Below are positions 1 through 8,847 of a DNA stretch of 64,000 bases, one piece after another. The notes under the pieces are model-generated. The model had not been told where the DNA came from. It ran no database searches and saw nothing but the letters and a program-made list of their open reading frames with translations. The first letter of the stretch is position 1. Every line of letters begins with the position of its first letter. The DNA lies in the NCBI RefSeq assembly GCF_002150765.1, contig NZ_MUYM01000060.1, positions 1 through 64,000 of the forward strand, in the 5' to 3' direction. The stretch comes from Lentzea kentuckyensis. Lineage in GTDB: Bacteria; Actinomycetota; Actinomycetes; Mycobacteriales; Pseudonocardiaceae. Position numbers and translations under genes: made by a program.

Positions 1-2070
1 GGTGGCTTCCGTCCCGGTGGCGGCGGTGGCGGTGGCGGTGGCTTCCGTCCCGGCGGTGGCGGTGGCGCAGGCGGCGGTGCCCCTGCCGGTGGTGGCGGCG
101 GTTTCCGCGGTCGTCCCGGTGGCGGCGGCGGCGCAGGTCGCGGCGGTACCGCTGGTGCCTTCGGTCGTCCGGGTGGTCCGGCGCGTCGTGGACGCAAGTC
201 CAAGCGGCAGAAGCGCCAGGAGTACATGGACAACATGCAGGCGCCTTCGGTCGGTGGCGTCCGCCTGCCCAAGGGGCAGGGCGAGACGATCCGCCTGCCG
301 CGCGGTGCCTCGCTGACCGACTTCGCCGACAAGATCAACGCCAACCCGGCGTCGCTCGTGCAGGTGCTGTTCCACCTGGGCGAGATGGTCACGGCGACCC
401 AGTCGGTGTCCGACGAGATCCTGGAGCTGCTCGGCTCCGAGATGAACTACGTCGTGCAGGTCGTGTCCCCCGAGGAGGAGGACCGCGAGCTGCTCGAGAC
501 GTTCGACATCACCTACGGCGAGGACGCCGGTGACGAGGACGACCTGCAGATCCGTCCGCCGGTCGTGACCGTCATGGGTCACGTCGACCACGGTAAGACC
601 CGACTCCTCGACACCATCCGCAAGGCGAAGGTGCACGAGGGCGAGGCCGGTGGCATCACCCAGCACATCGGTGCCTACCAGGTGCAGACCGAGCTCGAGG
701 GCAACCCGCGGCTCATCACCTTCATCGACACCCCGGGTCACGAGGCGTTCACCGCCATGCGTGCTCGTGGTGCGAACGCGACCGACATCGCGGTCATCGT
801 CGTCGCCGCTGACGACGGCGTGATGCCGCAGACGGTCGAGGCGATCAACCACGCGCAGGCCGCTCAGGCGCCGATCGTGGTCGCGGTCAACAAGATCGAC
901 AAGGAGGGTGCGAACCCCTCCAAGATCCGTCAGCAGCTGACCGAGTACGGCCTGGTCGCCGAGGAGTACGGCGGCGACACGATGTTCGTCGACATCTCCG
1001 CGAAGCAGGGCATCAACATCGACAGCCTCCTCGAGGCCATCCTGTTGACCGCCGACGCCTCGCTGGACCTCCGGGCCAACCCGGACATGGAGGCCCAGGG
1101 TGTCGCGATCGAGGCGCACCTCGACCGCGGTCGCGGTCCGGTCGCCACGGTTCTCGTCCAGCGCGGAACGCTCCGCGTCGGCGACTCGATCGTCGCGGGT
1201 GACGCGTACGGTCGCGTCCGCCGCATGGTCGACGAGCACGGCGACGACGTGCACGACGCGACCCCGTCGCGTCCGGTGCAGGTCATCGGTCTGACCTCGG
1301 TGCCGCGTGCAGGTGACTCGTTCCTCGTCGTCGACGAGGACCGCGTCGCCCGCCAGATCGCCGAGCGTCGTCAGGCCCGCACTCGCAACGCCGCCAACGC
1401 CGCGAAGCGCAAGCGCGTCAGCCTGGAAGACCTGGATGCGGCGCTGAAGGAAACCAGCGCTCTCACCTTGATCATCAAGGGTGACAACTCGGGTACCGTC
1501 GAGGCCCTCGAGGACGCGCTCATGAAGATCGAGGTCGGCGACGACGTCGAACTGCGCGTGATCCACCGCGGCGTCGGTGGCATCACCGAAGGCGACATCA
1601 ACCTCGCCGTGGCCGGCTCCGCCATCGTCCTGGGCTTCAACGTCCGGGCCGAGGGCAAGGCGACCGAGCTCGCGAACCGCGAGGGTGTGGACGTCCGGTA
1701 CTACACGGTCATCTACCAGGCCATCGACGAGATCGAGGCCGCCCTCAAGGGCCTGCTCAAGCCGGAGTTCGAGGAGGTCCAGCTCGGCCGCGCCGAGATC
1801 CGCGACGTCTTCAAGTCCTCCAAGGTCGGCACGATCGCGGGTTGCATGGTCCTGTCGGGCGAGATCCGCCGCAACGCGCGTGCTCGCCTGATCCGTGACG
1901 GCAAGGTGATCGCGGAGAACCTCCCGATCAGCTCGCTCAAGCGGTTCAAGGACGACGCCACCGAGGTCCGCGAAGGTTTCGAGTGTGGTCTCACGCTCGG
2001 CAACTACAGCGACCTGAAGCTGGAAGACATCATCGAGACCTTCGAGATGCGCGAGAAGCCGCGCGCCTGA
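1..2070 (+). CDS. infB: Translation initiation factor IF-2 (5' end outside window)
   Basis: GTPase that delivers initiator fMet-tRNA to the 30S subunit. The frame is open from base 1, so the N-terminus lies upstream of the window. The first ~60 visible residues are a low-complexity Gly/Arg/Phe/Pro stretch (GGFRPGGG-type repeats), typical of long actinobacterial IF-2 linkers, followed by a basic RRGRKSKRQKRQEY segment and the IF2_N domain. The G domain shows G1 GHVDHGKT (about residue 193 of the fragment), G2 GGITQHIGA, G3 DTPGHEAF, G4 NKID and G5 SAK, then domains II-IV with the C-terminal tRNA-binding region. It heads the infB-ylxP-rbfA-nrnA group. An ATG at 226 lies inside the conserved linker and is not the start. 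Confidence 0.98.
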   Translation, partial: GGFRPGGGGGGGGGFRPGGGGGAGGGAPAGGGGGFRGRPGGGGGAGRGGTAGAFGRPGGPARRGRKSKRQKRQEYMDNMQAPSVGGVRLPKGQGETIRLPRGASLTDFADKINANPASLVQVLFHLGEMVTATQSVSDEILELLGSEMNYVVQVVSPEEEDRELLETFDITYGEDAGDEDDLQIRPPVVTVMGHVDHGKTRLLDTIRKAKVHEGEAGGITQHIGAYQVQTELEGNPRLITFIDTPGHEAFTAMRARGANATDIAVIVVAADDGVMPQTVEAINHAQAAQAPIVVAVNKIDKEGANPSKIRQQLTEYGLVAEEYGGDTMFVDISAKQGINIDSLLEAILLTADASLDLRANPDMEAQGVAIEAHLDRGRGPVATVLVQRGTLRVGDSIVAGDAYGRVRRMVDEHGDDVHDATPSRPVQVIGLTSVPRAGDSFLVVDEDRVARQIAERRQARTRNAANAAKRKRVSLEDLDAALKETSALTLIIKGDNSGTVEALEDALMKIEVGDDVELRVIHRGVGGITEGDINLAVAGSAIVLGFNVRAEGKATELANREGVDVRYYTVIYQAIDEIEAALKGLLKPEFEEVQLGRAEIRDVFKSSKVGTIAGCMVLSGEIRRNARARLIRDGKVIAENLPISSLKRFKDDATEVREGFECGLTLGNYSDLKLEDIIETFEMREKPRA

Positions 2071-2082
2071 TGGTTTAGATGA

Positions 2083-2126
2083 GGGGTGCGGAGCCGTTTA
2101 ACCGGTGGCTCCGCACCCCTTTCTTC
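2083..2126 (+). terminator. Strong intrinsic terminator after infB
   Basis: Perfect 13-bp stem GGGGTGCGGAGCC / GGCTCCGCACCCC (2083-2095 and 2107-2119) with an 11-nt loop, followed by the T-rich tail TTTCTTCT. It lies between infB and ylxP, so it probably reduces read-through into the downstream genes. It is one of the few hairpins here with a T-rich tail. Confidence 0.85.
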
Positions 2127-2141
2127 TGGAGGATCTTGCCC

Positions 2142-2438
2142 ATGTTCGTGGGATCTCTGGAACTGGACGTGCTGCTCGGCGACGTCCACTCGTTGAAGGA
2201 GAAGCGCTCGCTGGTCCGGCCCGTCGTGGCCGAACTGCGTCGCCGCTTCGAGGTCGCCGCGTCCGAGGCAGGTCATCAGGACCTGCATCGGCGCGCGTTG
2301 ATCGGTGTCGCTGCCGTCGCTGCCGACGCCGCGCACGTCAGGGAAGTCCTGGCCGGCTGTGAAAGGCTGGTCGCCGGACGACCCGAACTGGAATTGCTCT
2401 CTGCCCGCACACGTCTTGTCGGGCCGGAGGACGACTAG
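2142..2438 (+). CDS. ylxP: DUF503 family protein (YlxP-like)
   Basis: A 98-residue protein of the DUF503/YlxP family, found next to infB and rbfA in many Gram-positive bacteria. The diagnostic N-terminus MFVGSLELDVLL with LKEKRSLVRPVV is present, and a ferredoxin-like alpha/beta fold is expected for the family. Homologues have been linked to ribosome or rRNA maturation, but the role is unproven. I chose ATG 2142 because it follows GGAGG at 2127-2132 and fits the family N-terminus; the longer in-frame extension runs through the infB terminator hairpin. Confidence 0.88.
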   Translation: MFVGSLELDVLLGDVHSLKEKRSLVRPVVAELRRRFEVAASEAGHQDLHRRALIGVAAVAADAAHVREVLAGCERLVAGRPELELLSARTRLVGPEDD

Positions 2439-2451
2439 GAAGGGGAGGCTC

Positions 2452-2901
2452 GTGGCCGACACGGCACGTGCCCGCAAGCTCGCCAAGCGGATCTCGCAGA
2501 TCGTGGCCTCCGCGCTGGAGCACGAGGTCAAGGATCCGCGTCTGGCCAGGGTCACGATCACCGACACCAAGGTGACCGGGGACCTGCACGACGCGACTGT
2601 CTACTACACCGTTCTGGGCGAGCGGTTGGACGTCGAGCCCGACTACTCCGGGGCCGCCGCGGCGCTGGAGAAGGCCAAGGGCGTCCTGAGGACGATGGTC
2701 GGTCAGCAGACCGGCGTTCGTTTCACGCCCACCCTGACGTTCATGACTGACACCGTGCCGGACACGGCCCGGAAGATGGACGAGCTGCTGGCCCAGGCAC
2801 AGGCTGCCGACGCCGAGGTGGCTCGACTGGCGGCCGGGGCGACCCCGGCCGGCGAGGCGGATCCCTACAAGGCGCCTCGCGAAGAGTCTGAAGAGGACTG
2901 A
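2452..2901 (+). CDS. rbfA: 30S ribosome-binding factor A
   Basis: A 149-residue KH-type protein that binds the 30S subunit and helps mature the 5' end of 16S rRNA. Visible features are the N-terminal ARARKLAKRISQIVASALEH helix, VKDPRLARVTITDTKVTGDL, the core segment ATVYYTVLG, and the conserved VRFTPTLTFMTDTVPD strand. The C-terminus is acidic and low in complexity. GTG 2452 is preceded by AGGGGAGG, and the start fits the family length; an upstream in-frame ATG would overlap ylxP heavily. The gene lies 13 nt after ylxP, probably in the same operon. Confidence 0.95.
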   Translation: MADTARARKLAKRISQIVASALEHEVKDPRLARVTITDTKVTGDLHDATVYYTVLGERLDVEPDYSGAAAALEKAKGVLRTMVGQQTGVRFTPTLTFMTDTVPDTARKMDELLAQAQAADAEVARLAAGATPAGEADPYKAPREESEED

Positions 2902-2909
2902 CCCCACCG

Positions 2910-2936
2910 GGGCGGACGCGGTCACCGCGTCCGCCC
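2910..2936 (+). terminator. GC-rich hairpin after rbfA
   Basis: Perfect 12-bp stem GGGCGGACGCGG / CCGCGTCCGCCC with a 3-nt loop, 8 nt after the rbfA stop. There is no T-tract, so it may be an L-shaped actinobacterial terminator or only an mRNA-stabilising end. Confidence 0.6.
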
Positions 2937-3016
2937 TGCGTGTCAATTGGCTGGAAACTGTCTTGTCCGAGGGTGCCCTGCAGCACATTGCGACGGCGAG
3001 CGGCTAACGTCTCCCT

Positions 3017-4003
3017 GTGGCAGACGACCTGAGCACAACCATTGCCGAGGCCGCGCGGTTACTGGCCGGCGCCCGTGATGTGACATTGCTCAGTCACATC
3101 AATCCCGACGCGGACACGCTCGGGAGTGCCTTGGCGGTCGGGCTCGCGTTGCACCGGCGTGGGGTGAAGGTGCGCGTGGCGTTCGGTGAGCCGGAGACGG
3201 TGCCCGAGTCGCTCAAGGAGTTGGACACGGCCGGACTGCTGGTGCACCGGGATTCCGTGCCCGCGGAGCCCGAGTTGCTCGTGGTCATGGACACCGGCAG
3301 CCTGCAGCGGCTCGGTCCGCTCAAGGACCGGGTGGCCGGGTGTCGCGGGCCCGTCATCGTCATCGACCATCACGTGTCGAACACCCGGTACGGGACGTTG
3401 CACTGCATTGACGAGCACGCGGAAGCGACGGCTCTCATCGCTTTGAAGTTGCTCGACGAGATGAACGTCGAGCTCGACGAGCCCATCGCACGGTGCATTT
3501 ACGCCGGACTGGTCACCGACACCGGCGGTTTTCGCAAGGCCGGCCCCGCAGCGCACGCAACCGCGGCGCGTTTGTTGGAGACCGGTGTGGATGCGTACAG
3601 CGTCACACGGCCGTTGATGGACGCACATCCGTTTGCTTATTTGGGGATGTTGTCGCGTGTGCTGGCTCGCGCCGAGCTCGACCAGAAGGCCGCACACGGC
3701 CGGGGACTGGTGCACGCGGTGGTGACCTTGGACGACGCGCGTGACGTTCGCAGCGAGGAGGTGGAGAGCGTGATCGACGTCGTGCGCTCTGCTTCCGAGG
3801 CCGAGGTCGCGGCTGTGTTGAAGGAACTGCGGCCCGGGTTCTGGTCGGTGTCGTTGCGCGCCGTGAGCCGGGTCGACGTGCGTGAGGTAGCGCAGGTGCT
3901 CGGCGGGGGTGGGCACCGGCTGGCGGCCGGTTTCACCTTCGACGGGACCGCTGAGCAGGTCGTTGCCGCGCTCAAGGGCGCGTTGGAGCGGGTGGGGTCA
4001 TGA
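3017..4003 (+). CDS. nrnA: DHH/DHHA1 phosphoesterase, NrnA-like (oligoribonuclease / pAp or c-di-AMP phosphatase)
   Basis: A 328-residue DHH-superfamily phosphoesterase. It carries motif I SHINPDADTLGSALA, motif II MDTGS, the DHH motif IDHHVSN and motif IV GLVTDTGGFR, followed by a DHHA1 substrate domain ending in GGGGHRLAAGFTF. Family members (NrnA, Rv2837c) degrade nanoRNA, pAp or cyclic dinucleotides with Mn2+. The position right after rbfA matches Rv2837c. GTG 3017 is the start used. The TGA overlaps the ATG of the next gene (ATGA), indicating translational coupling. Confidence 0.93.
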   Translation: MADDLSTTIAEAARLLAGARDVTLLSHINPDADTLGSALAVGLALHRRGVKVRVAFGEPETVPESLKELDTAGLLVHRDSVPAEPELLVVMDTGSLQRLGPLKDRVAGCRGPVIVIDHHVSNTRYGTLHCIDEHAEATALIALKLLDEMNVELDEPIARCIYAGLVTDTGGFRKAGPAAHATAARLLETGVDAYSVTRPLMDAHPFAYLGMLSRVLARAELDQKAAHGRGLVHAVVTLDDARDVRSEEVESVIDVVRSASEAEVAAVLKELRPGFWSVSLRAVSRVDVREVAQVLGGGGHRLAAGFTFDGTAEQVVAALKGALERVGS

Positions 4004-5133
4004 CACGGACAGGAAGCCCGCGGCTGCTGCGGGAGATCAACGACCGTGCGGCCATCGAGACGTTGCTGCGCAGCGGGGCGATGACGCGGGCCGAGCTGGA
4101 AGAGGTCATCGGCCTCTCCAAGCCCGCGACGGCACAGTTGCTGGCGCGGCTGGAAGAAGACGGCATGGTCGTCCGCACCGGCCTGCGCGGCGGCGGACGC
4201 GGCCCGCGAGCACAGATGTGGGCGGTCAACGGCGGCGTGGGACACGTGGCGGCGGTGGCGTTGTCGCCGGACCTGATCGACGTGGCCATCGCGGACATCA
4301 CCGGTTCGCTGCTGGCGGAACACAGCGCGCCGATGCCCAAGGAGAACACGCTGCCAGCGTTCCGCGAGACCGTGCAGAAGGCGGCCACCCTGGCCGGCCT
4401 GAGGCTGGACGCGCTGTCGCACGTGGTCGTGGGCACACCCGGTGCCGTCGACCCTGCCACCGGACACCTCGGCTTCGCCCCGCACCTGCCCGGCCTGGTC
4501 GACGTCGACCTGCCCTCGACGTTGCGCGAACTGCTGGGCACGTCGGTGTCGATCGAGAACGACATCAACCTCGCCGCGCTGGAGGAGATGAGCTCCGGCA
4601 AGGCCGTGGGCGTGCGGAACTTCGTGCTGTTCTGGCCGGCCGACGAAATCGGCTCGGCCGTCGTGATCAACGGCGTGCTGCTGCGCGGCGTCACCGGCGG
4701 CGCGGGCGAGATCGACTCGATGCAGATCCCCGGCGGACGCTACGGCGACCAGGTCGACAGCGACGCGATCGTGGCGCTGGCCGCCTCGCACGGCATCGCG
4801 GCCGACTCCGGCCTGGAAGCCGTCGCCCACGCCCTGACCACGGGTGTGGAAGGCCGCGCGTTCTTGTCAGACCTCGCTCGTAGGATCGCTCTGGGGTTGG
4901 CGAACGTCGTCTGCGTGCTCGACCCGGAGCTGGTGCTCCTGTCGGGCGGCGTGGCGCAGGCGGGTGGCGAGACGTTGTGCGAGCTCGTGTCGGTGGAGCT
5001 GCTGAAGCTGGTGGTGCCGCGCACTCCGGTCCAGCTCGCGCAGATCACCGCGAATCCCGTGCGGTCGGGGGCGCTGCACTCGGCGCTGGCGGTGGCGCGG
5101 GAGCAGGTGTTCGGCCTGCCCCAACGGGCCTAG
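4000..5133 (+). CDS. ROK-family protein with N-terminal HTH (probable transcriptional regulator)
   Basis: A 377-residue ROK protein. Residues ~1-70 form a winged helix (AAIETLLRSGAMTRAELEEVIGLSKPATAQLLARLEEDGMV), and the rest is an ASKHA sugar-kinase-like fold (GTPGAVDP, IENDINLAALEE). The usual zinc-site motif (GHxxx...CxCGxxGC) is absent: after GGAGEID come no cysteines, and the usual GTG(I)G phosphate loop reads EIGSAV. It therefore probably does not phosphorylate sugar and acts as a sugar- or metabolite-responsive repressor, although that is inference. It overlaps nrnA by 4 nt. Confidence 0.8.
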   Translation: MTRTGSPRLLREINDRAAIETLLRSGAMTRAELEEVIGLSKPATAQLLARLEEDGMVVRTGLRGGGRGPRAQMWAVNGGVGHVAAVALSPDLIDVAIADITGSLLAEHSAPMPKENTLPAFRETVQKAATLAGLRLDALSHVVVGTPGAVDPATGHLGFAPHLPGLVDVDLPSTLRELLGTSVSIENDINLAALEEMSSGKAVGVRNFVLFWPADEIGSAVVINGVLLRGVTGGAGEIDSMQIPGGRYGDQVDSDAIVALAASHGIAADSGLEAVAHALTTGVEGRAFLSDLARRIALGLANVVCVLDPELVLLSGGVAQAGGETLCELVSVELLKLVVPRTPVQLAQITANPVRSGALHSALAVAREQVFGLPQRA

Positions 5134-5180
5134 GTTCTGGCGGGCTGGGGGCGGTGGCCGCGGTTCGGGTGGCCTCGCGC

Positions 5181-6440
5181 CTATCGCAGTTGGTCACGGC
5201 GGCGGGTCAGGGAGGCGGCCTCCGCGGCGTTGCCCGTCAGGCTGATGGCCTTGTCGTAGGCCGCTCGTGACTCACGACTGCGGCCCAGGCGGCGCAGCAG
5301 GTCGGCGCGGGTGGCGTGGTAGGGGTGGTAGCCGGCCAGGCTGGGCTCCAGGCGGTCGACGGCTGCCAGTGCCACGTTCGGGCCGTCTAGTTCGGCGACT
5401 GCGATGGCGCGGTTGAGGGCGATGATCGGTGACGGGTCGATGCGGACCAGTTGGTTGTAGAGGGCGAGGATCTGCGACCAGTCGGTGTCGCGCATGTCGC
5501 GGGCCGAGGTGTGGACGGCGTTGATCGCGGCGAGGATCTGGTAGCGGCCTGGGGCCACTCCGGCGGCGAGGCGTTCGCGGACCAGGTGGTGGCCCTCGGC
5601 GATCAGCGTGGTGTCCCAGGCGCCGCGGTCCTGGTCGTCCAGGGACACCAGGTCGCCGGCCGCCGTTACGCGGGCTGGGCGGCGGGCCTCGGTGAGGAGC
5701 ATCAGCGCCAGCAGGCCGGTCACCTCTCCGTCGGCCGGCAGGAGGGTGCGGGTCAGGCGGGTGAGGCGGATCGCCTCGGCGGTCAGGTCGTGGCGCAGGG
5801 GGTCGGTGTCCGGGCCGGTGGCCAGGTAGCCCTCGTTGAACACGAGGTAGAGGGCGGTGAGCACGCTCGAGACGCGGGCTGGGAGGTCCTCGGCGGACGG
5901 CACGCGGTAGGGGATGCGGGCCGCTTTGATCTTGGCTTTGGCGCGGGTGATTCGTTGGCCCATGGCGCTTTCGGCCACCAGGAAGGCGCGGGCGATCTCG
6001 GGCACGGTCAGGCCGGCTACCAGGCGGAGTGTCAGCGCCACGCGTGCTTCGACGGCCAGCGCGGGGTGGCAGCAGGTGAAGATCAGGCGGAGCCGGTCGT
6101 CGTCGATGGCGCCCAGGGGTTCCGGCGGGTCGTCGTGCATCGTCTGGGCCTCCTTCTGCTTGTCGTCGCGCTTGTTCTCGCGCCGGATCCGGTCGATCGC
6201 CTTGCGGTTGGCGGTGGTGGTCAGCCAGGCGCCGGGGTTGGGTGGCACGCCGTCGGCCGGCCACCGTTCCACGGCGGTCGCGAACGCTTCGGCCGCGGCT
6301 TCCTCTGCGATGTCGAGGTCGCCGAAGCGCCTGGTCAGCGCGGCGACCACGCGCGCCCACTCCTCGCGGTGCGCCGCCGTGATCGCCGCCGTGACAGACG
6401 TTGTGATCGGCGCTGTGATCGACTCCGTGGCCTCGCTCAT
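5181..6440 (-). CDS. ECF42-type RNA polymerase sigma factor with C-terminal TPR-like domain
   Basis: A 419-residue sigma factor. Region 2 (EEAAAEAFATAVERWP, NPGAWLTTTANRKAIDRIRRE) and region 4 (ARVALTLRLVAGLTVPEIARAFLVAESAMGQRITRAKAKI) lie in the first ~190 residues, followed by the long helical SnoaL-less extension (DUF6596, TPR-like; RYQILAAINAVH) that defines the ECF42 group. Group members are encoded with DGPF/YCII-like proteins, as here, and the extension is thought to replace an anti-sigma factor in control. ATG 6440 overlaps the stop of the upstream DGPF gene (ATGA); longer upstream frames are spurious. Confidence 0.93.
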   Translation of the reverse strand: MSEATESITAPITTSVTAAITAAHREEWARVVAALTRRFGDLDIAEEAAAEAFATAVERWPADGVPPNPGAWLTTTANRKAIDRIRRENKRDDKQKEAQTMHDDPPEPLGAIDDDRLRLIFTCCHPALAVEARVALTLRLVAGLTVPEIARAFLVAESAMGQRITRAKAKIKAARIPYRVPSAEDLPARVSSVLTALYLVFNEGYLATGPDTDPLRHDLTAEAIRLTRLTRTLLPADGEVTGLLALMLLTEARRPARVTAAGDLVSLDDQDRGAWDTTLIAEGHHLVRERLAAGVAPGRYQILAAINAVHTSARDMRDTDWSQILALYNQLVRIDPSPIIALNRAIAVAELDGPNVALAAVDRLEPSLAGYHPYHATRADLLRRLGRSRESRAAYDKAISLTGNAAEAASLTRRRDQLR

Positions 6441-6760
6441 CGGAACGGCCGCACCTCGATCTTGCGGTCGCAGATCTTCGACGCCTCGGTGGCGAGCTTG
6501 AGGGCGACGTCCAGATCGGGGGCCTCCCACACCCAGACGCCGGCGAGGTACTCCTTGGACTCAACGAACGGGCCGTCGCTGAGCACCGGCTGCTCGCCCC
6601 GGTTGTCGACGACCGTGGCCGCGCTGGTGTCGGCGAGTCCGCCGGCGAAGACCCAGTGGCCCTCGGCCATCAGGCGTTCGTTGAACGCGCTGATGGCGGG
6701 CTCCCGGTCGGTGCTGCCGGGATTGCTCTGGTCGTCGATCACGGAAACCAGGTACCGCAT
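6437..6760 (-). CDS. DGPF/YCII-related domain protein
   Basis: A 107-residue YciI-like protein with the diagnostic LSDGPFVESKEYLAGVWVWEA segment, a ferredoxin-like alpha/beta fold of unknown biochemical role. Starts at ATG 6760 (MRYLVSVIDDQ) behind AGGAG. It is the second gene of the minus-strand RibD-like/DGPF/ECF42 operon and is translationally coupled to the sigma factor. In ECF42 systems the DGPF gene is commonly the target or partner of the sigma factor. Its substrate is not known. Confidence 0.9.
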   Translation of the reverse strand: MRYLVSVIDDQSNPGSTDREPAISAFNERLMAEGHWVFAGGLADTSAATVVDNRGEQPVLSDGPFVESKEYLAGVWVWEAPDLDVALKLATEASKICDRKIEVRPFR

Positions 6761-6795
6761 CTGCAGATCAACTCCTGTGGGTGTCGAGACGGTGT

Positions 6796-7416
6796 TCAGG
6801 CCGTTGCGTACCGCGGGCGCCCGGCCGGCCGGTGGACCTGGATCGTGACGCCCTTCGAGTCGGTCCGGGACTCGATCAGGTCGAGCGCGAGGTCCGGGCC
6901 GTTCTCCGGGAACAGTCGCGCGCCCTGGCCGAGGATCACCGGGACCACCATCAGGGTCATCTCGTCGACCAGGTCGCGTTCCAGCAGCCACCGGGTCAGT
7001 GCGCCGCTGCCGTGCACCTGCAGCTCACCTCCGGGCCTGGCCTTCAGGTCCGCGATGGCGTTCGCGAGGTCGTCGGACAGGACGGTGGTGCCCGACCACG
7101 CCGGATCGGTGAGCGTGGTCGACGCCACGTACTTGGGCTGAGCGTTCAACGTCCGCATCACGGACTCCCAGCCGGGGACGTCCTGTTCCGTCAAGGAGCC
7201 CCACGAGGCGTGGAACAGCTCGTAGGTCCGCCGGCCGAACAGGAACGCATCGGCGCGTAGGTAGGTCTCCTTGATGAACGTCAAGGTGTCGTCGTCACCC
7301 CTTCCCAGTGCCCATCCGCCGCGCACGAACCCGTTCCCGCGGTCCTCGTCCGACGCGCCGCCGTTGCCCTGCATGACTCCGTCGATGGTGACCTGGGTCA
7401 TGGTCGTCAGCTTCAT
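6796..7416 (-). CDS. RibD C-terminal/dihydrofolate-reductase-like family protein
   Basis: A 206-residue stand-alone RibD_C/DHFR-fold protein. It starts MKLTTMTQVTIDGVMQGNGGASDED and contains FLFGRRTYELFHASW, the NAQPKYVASTTL strand, LQVHGSGALTRWLLERDLVDEM and VVPVILGQGARLFPENG, all typical of the YyaP/YqjY-like reductases seen next to DGPF genes. NADPH-dependent reductase activity is likely from the family but the substrate is unknown. ATG 7416 is preceded by GAGGAA. It is the promoter-proximal gene of the operon with the DGPF protein and ECF42 sigma factor, 35 nt before the next gene. Confidence 0.88.
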   Translation of the reverse strand: MKLTTMTQVTIDGVMQGNGGASDEDRGNGFVRGGWALGRGDDDTLTFIKETYLRADAFLFGRRTYELFHASWGSLTEQDVPGWESVMRTLNAQPKYVASTTLTDPAWSGTTVLSDDLANAIADLKARPGGELQVHGSGALTRWLLERDLVDEMTLMVVPVILGQGARLFPENGPDLALDLIESRTDSKGVTIQVHRPAGRPRYATA

Positions 7417-7510
7417 GATCGCGGTTCCTCTGCCTCGGCGCCGCCCTCCTGCGAGCGGCTTCACCCCTGCTACGAACGCCACCGCCCCGATCCGACACGG
7501 CCTCCCGGAT

Positions 7511-7522
7511 TTCTTCGAAGAA
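7511..7522. promoter_or_regulatory. Perfect 12-bp palindrome between divergent genes
   Basis: TTCTTCGAAGAA lies in the 129-nt gap between the divergent RibD-like gene and the MATE transporter gene, 24 nt before the MATE start. It could be an operator for either promoter. No matching second copy was found in the window. Confidence 0.3.
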
Positions 7523-7545
7523 TTTCGAGCACCTAGGTTCGACGT

Positions 7546-8847
7546 GTGGAGGATCGGGTTCCCGCGCGGCGGGTGATCGGGCTGGCTGTGCCTGCGTTGG
7601 GCGTGCTGGCGGCTGAGCCGTTGTACGTGCTCGTCGACACGGCCGTGGTCGGGCACTTGGGTGCGCTGCCGCTGGCTGGGTTGGCGCTCGGCGGTGTGTT
7701 GCTCACGCAGGTGTCGACGCAACTGACGTTCCTCTCCTACGGCACGACGGCGCGTACGGCACGGCTGCACGGCGCCGGGCGACGGCAGGAGGCGGTCGAG
7801 GAGGGCGTTCAGGCCACGTGGCTGGCGCTTGCGGCCGGTTTGCTGGTGGTGGTGCTCGGACAGTTGTTCGCGCGGCCGCTGGCGGAGTTGCTCGCGGGTG
7901 ACGGGGCCGTGGCGGACGCCGCGGTCGAGTGGGTGCGCATCGCGTTGTTCGGGGCGCCGTTCATCCTCGTCACGATGGCCGGCAACGGGTGGATGCGCGG
8001 CGTGCAGGACACCAAACGGCCGTTGAAGTACATCCTGATCGGCAACGGGATCAGCGCCGTGTTGTGTCCGGCGCTCGTGTACGGGGCCGGGTGGGGACTC
8101 GAGGGTTCGGCGGTCGCCAACGTGGTGGCGCAGGTGCTGTCGGCCGGGTTGTTCTTCCAGGCGCTGTTCGCGGAACGGGTGCCGTTGCGGCCGCACTGGG
8201 CGGCCATGCGCGCGCAGCTGGGCATGGGGCGCGACCTGGTGTTGCGGAGCCTGGCGTTCCAGGCGTGCTTTGTGAGTGCGGCTTCGGTTGCGGCGCGCAC
8301 GTCCGTTGCGGCTGTGGGCGCGCATCAGGTCGTGTTGCAGTTGTGGACGTTCCTCGCACTTGTGCTTGATTCGCTTGCGATTGCGGCGCAGTCGCTCGTC
8401 GGGGCGGCGTTGGGTGCCTCGAACCGGCGTCAGGCGGAGAAGCTCGCCTGGCAGGTCACGCGGTACGGGCTGGTGTTCGGGATCGGGCTCGGCGTCGTTT
8501 TCGCCGCGCTGGCACCGGTTCTGCCGCAGGCGTTCACGTCGGACGCCGGGGTGCTGGGCGAGATCCCGAACGCCTGGTGGTTCTTCGTCGCGCTGCAACC
8601 GATCGCGGGCGTGGTGTTCGCGTTGGACGGGGTCTTGCTCGGCGCAGGGGACGTGAAGTTCATGCGGACGGCCACGCTCGGGTCCGCGGTGATCGGTTTT
8701 CTGCCGCTGGTGTGGGCTTCGTACGCGTTCGGGTGGGGGCTCGCCGGGATCTGGACCGGGCTGTCGGCGTTCATGGTGCTGCGGCTCGTCGCGGTGGTGT
8801 GGCGCACGCGCTCGGGGGAGTGGGCGGTCGAAGGCGCGGTCAGGTAG
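7546..8847 (+). CDS. dinF: MATE-family efflux transporter (DinF-like)
   Basis: A 433-residue integral membrane protein of the MATE family, with about 12 helices in two pseudo-symmetric halves. Typical segments are GLAVPALGVLAAEPLYVLVDTAVVGHLGALPLAGLALGG, GNGWMRGVQDTKRPLKYILIGNG and the second-half DGVLLGAGDVKFMR. It would export cationic drugs or metabolites by Na+ or H+ antiport. A DinF-like gene between nrnA and truB is conserved in actinobacteria (Rv2836c). The GTG 7546 start puts helix 1 about ten residues in. The substrate cannot be inferred. Confidence 0.92.
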   Translation: MEDRVPARRVIGLAVPALGVLAAEPLYVLVDTAVVGHLGALPLAGLALGGVLLTQVSTQLTFLSYGTTARTARLHGAGRRQEAVEEGVQATWLALAAGLLVVVLGQLFARPLAELLAGDGAVADAAVEWVRIALFGAPFILVTMAGNGWMRGVQDTKRPLKYILIGNGISAVLCPALVYGAGWGLEGSAVANVVAQVLSAGLFFQALFAERVPLRPHWAAMRAQLGMGRDLVLRSLAFQACFVSAASVAARTSVAAVGAHQVVLQLWTFLALVLDSLAIAAQSLVGAALGASNRRQAEKLAWQVTRYGLVFGIGLGVVFAALAPVLPQAFTSDAGVLGEIPNAWWFFVALQPIAGVVFALDGVLLGAGDVKFMRTATLGSAVIGFLPLVWASYAFGWGLAGIWTGLSAFMVLRLVAVVWRTRSGEWAVEGAVR

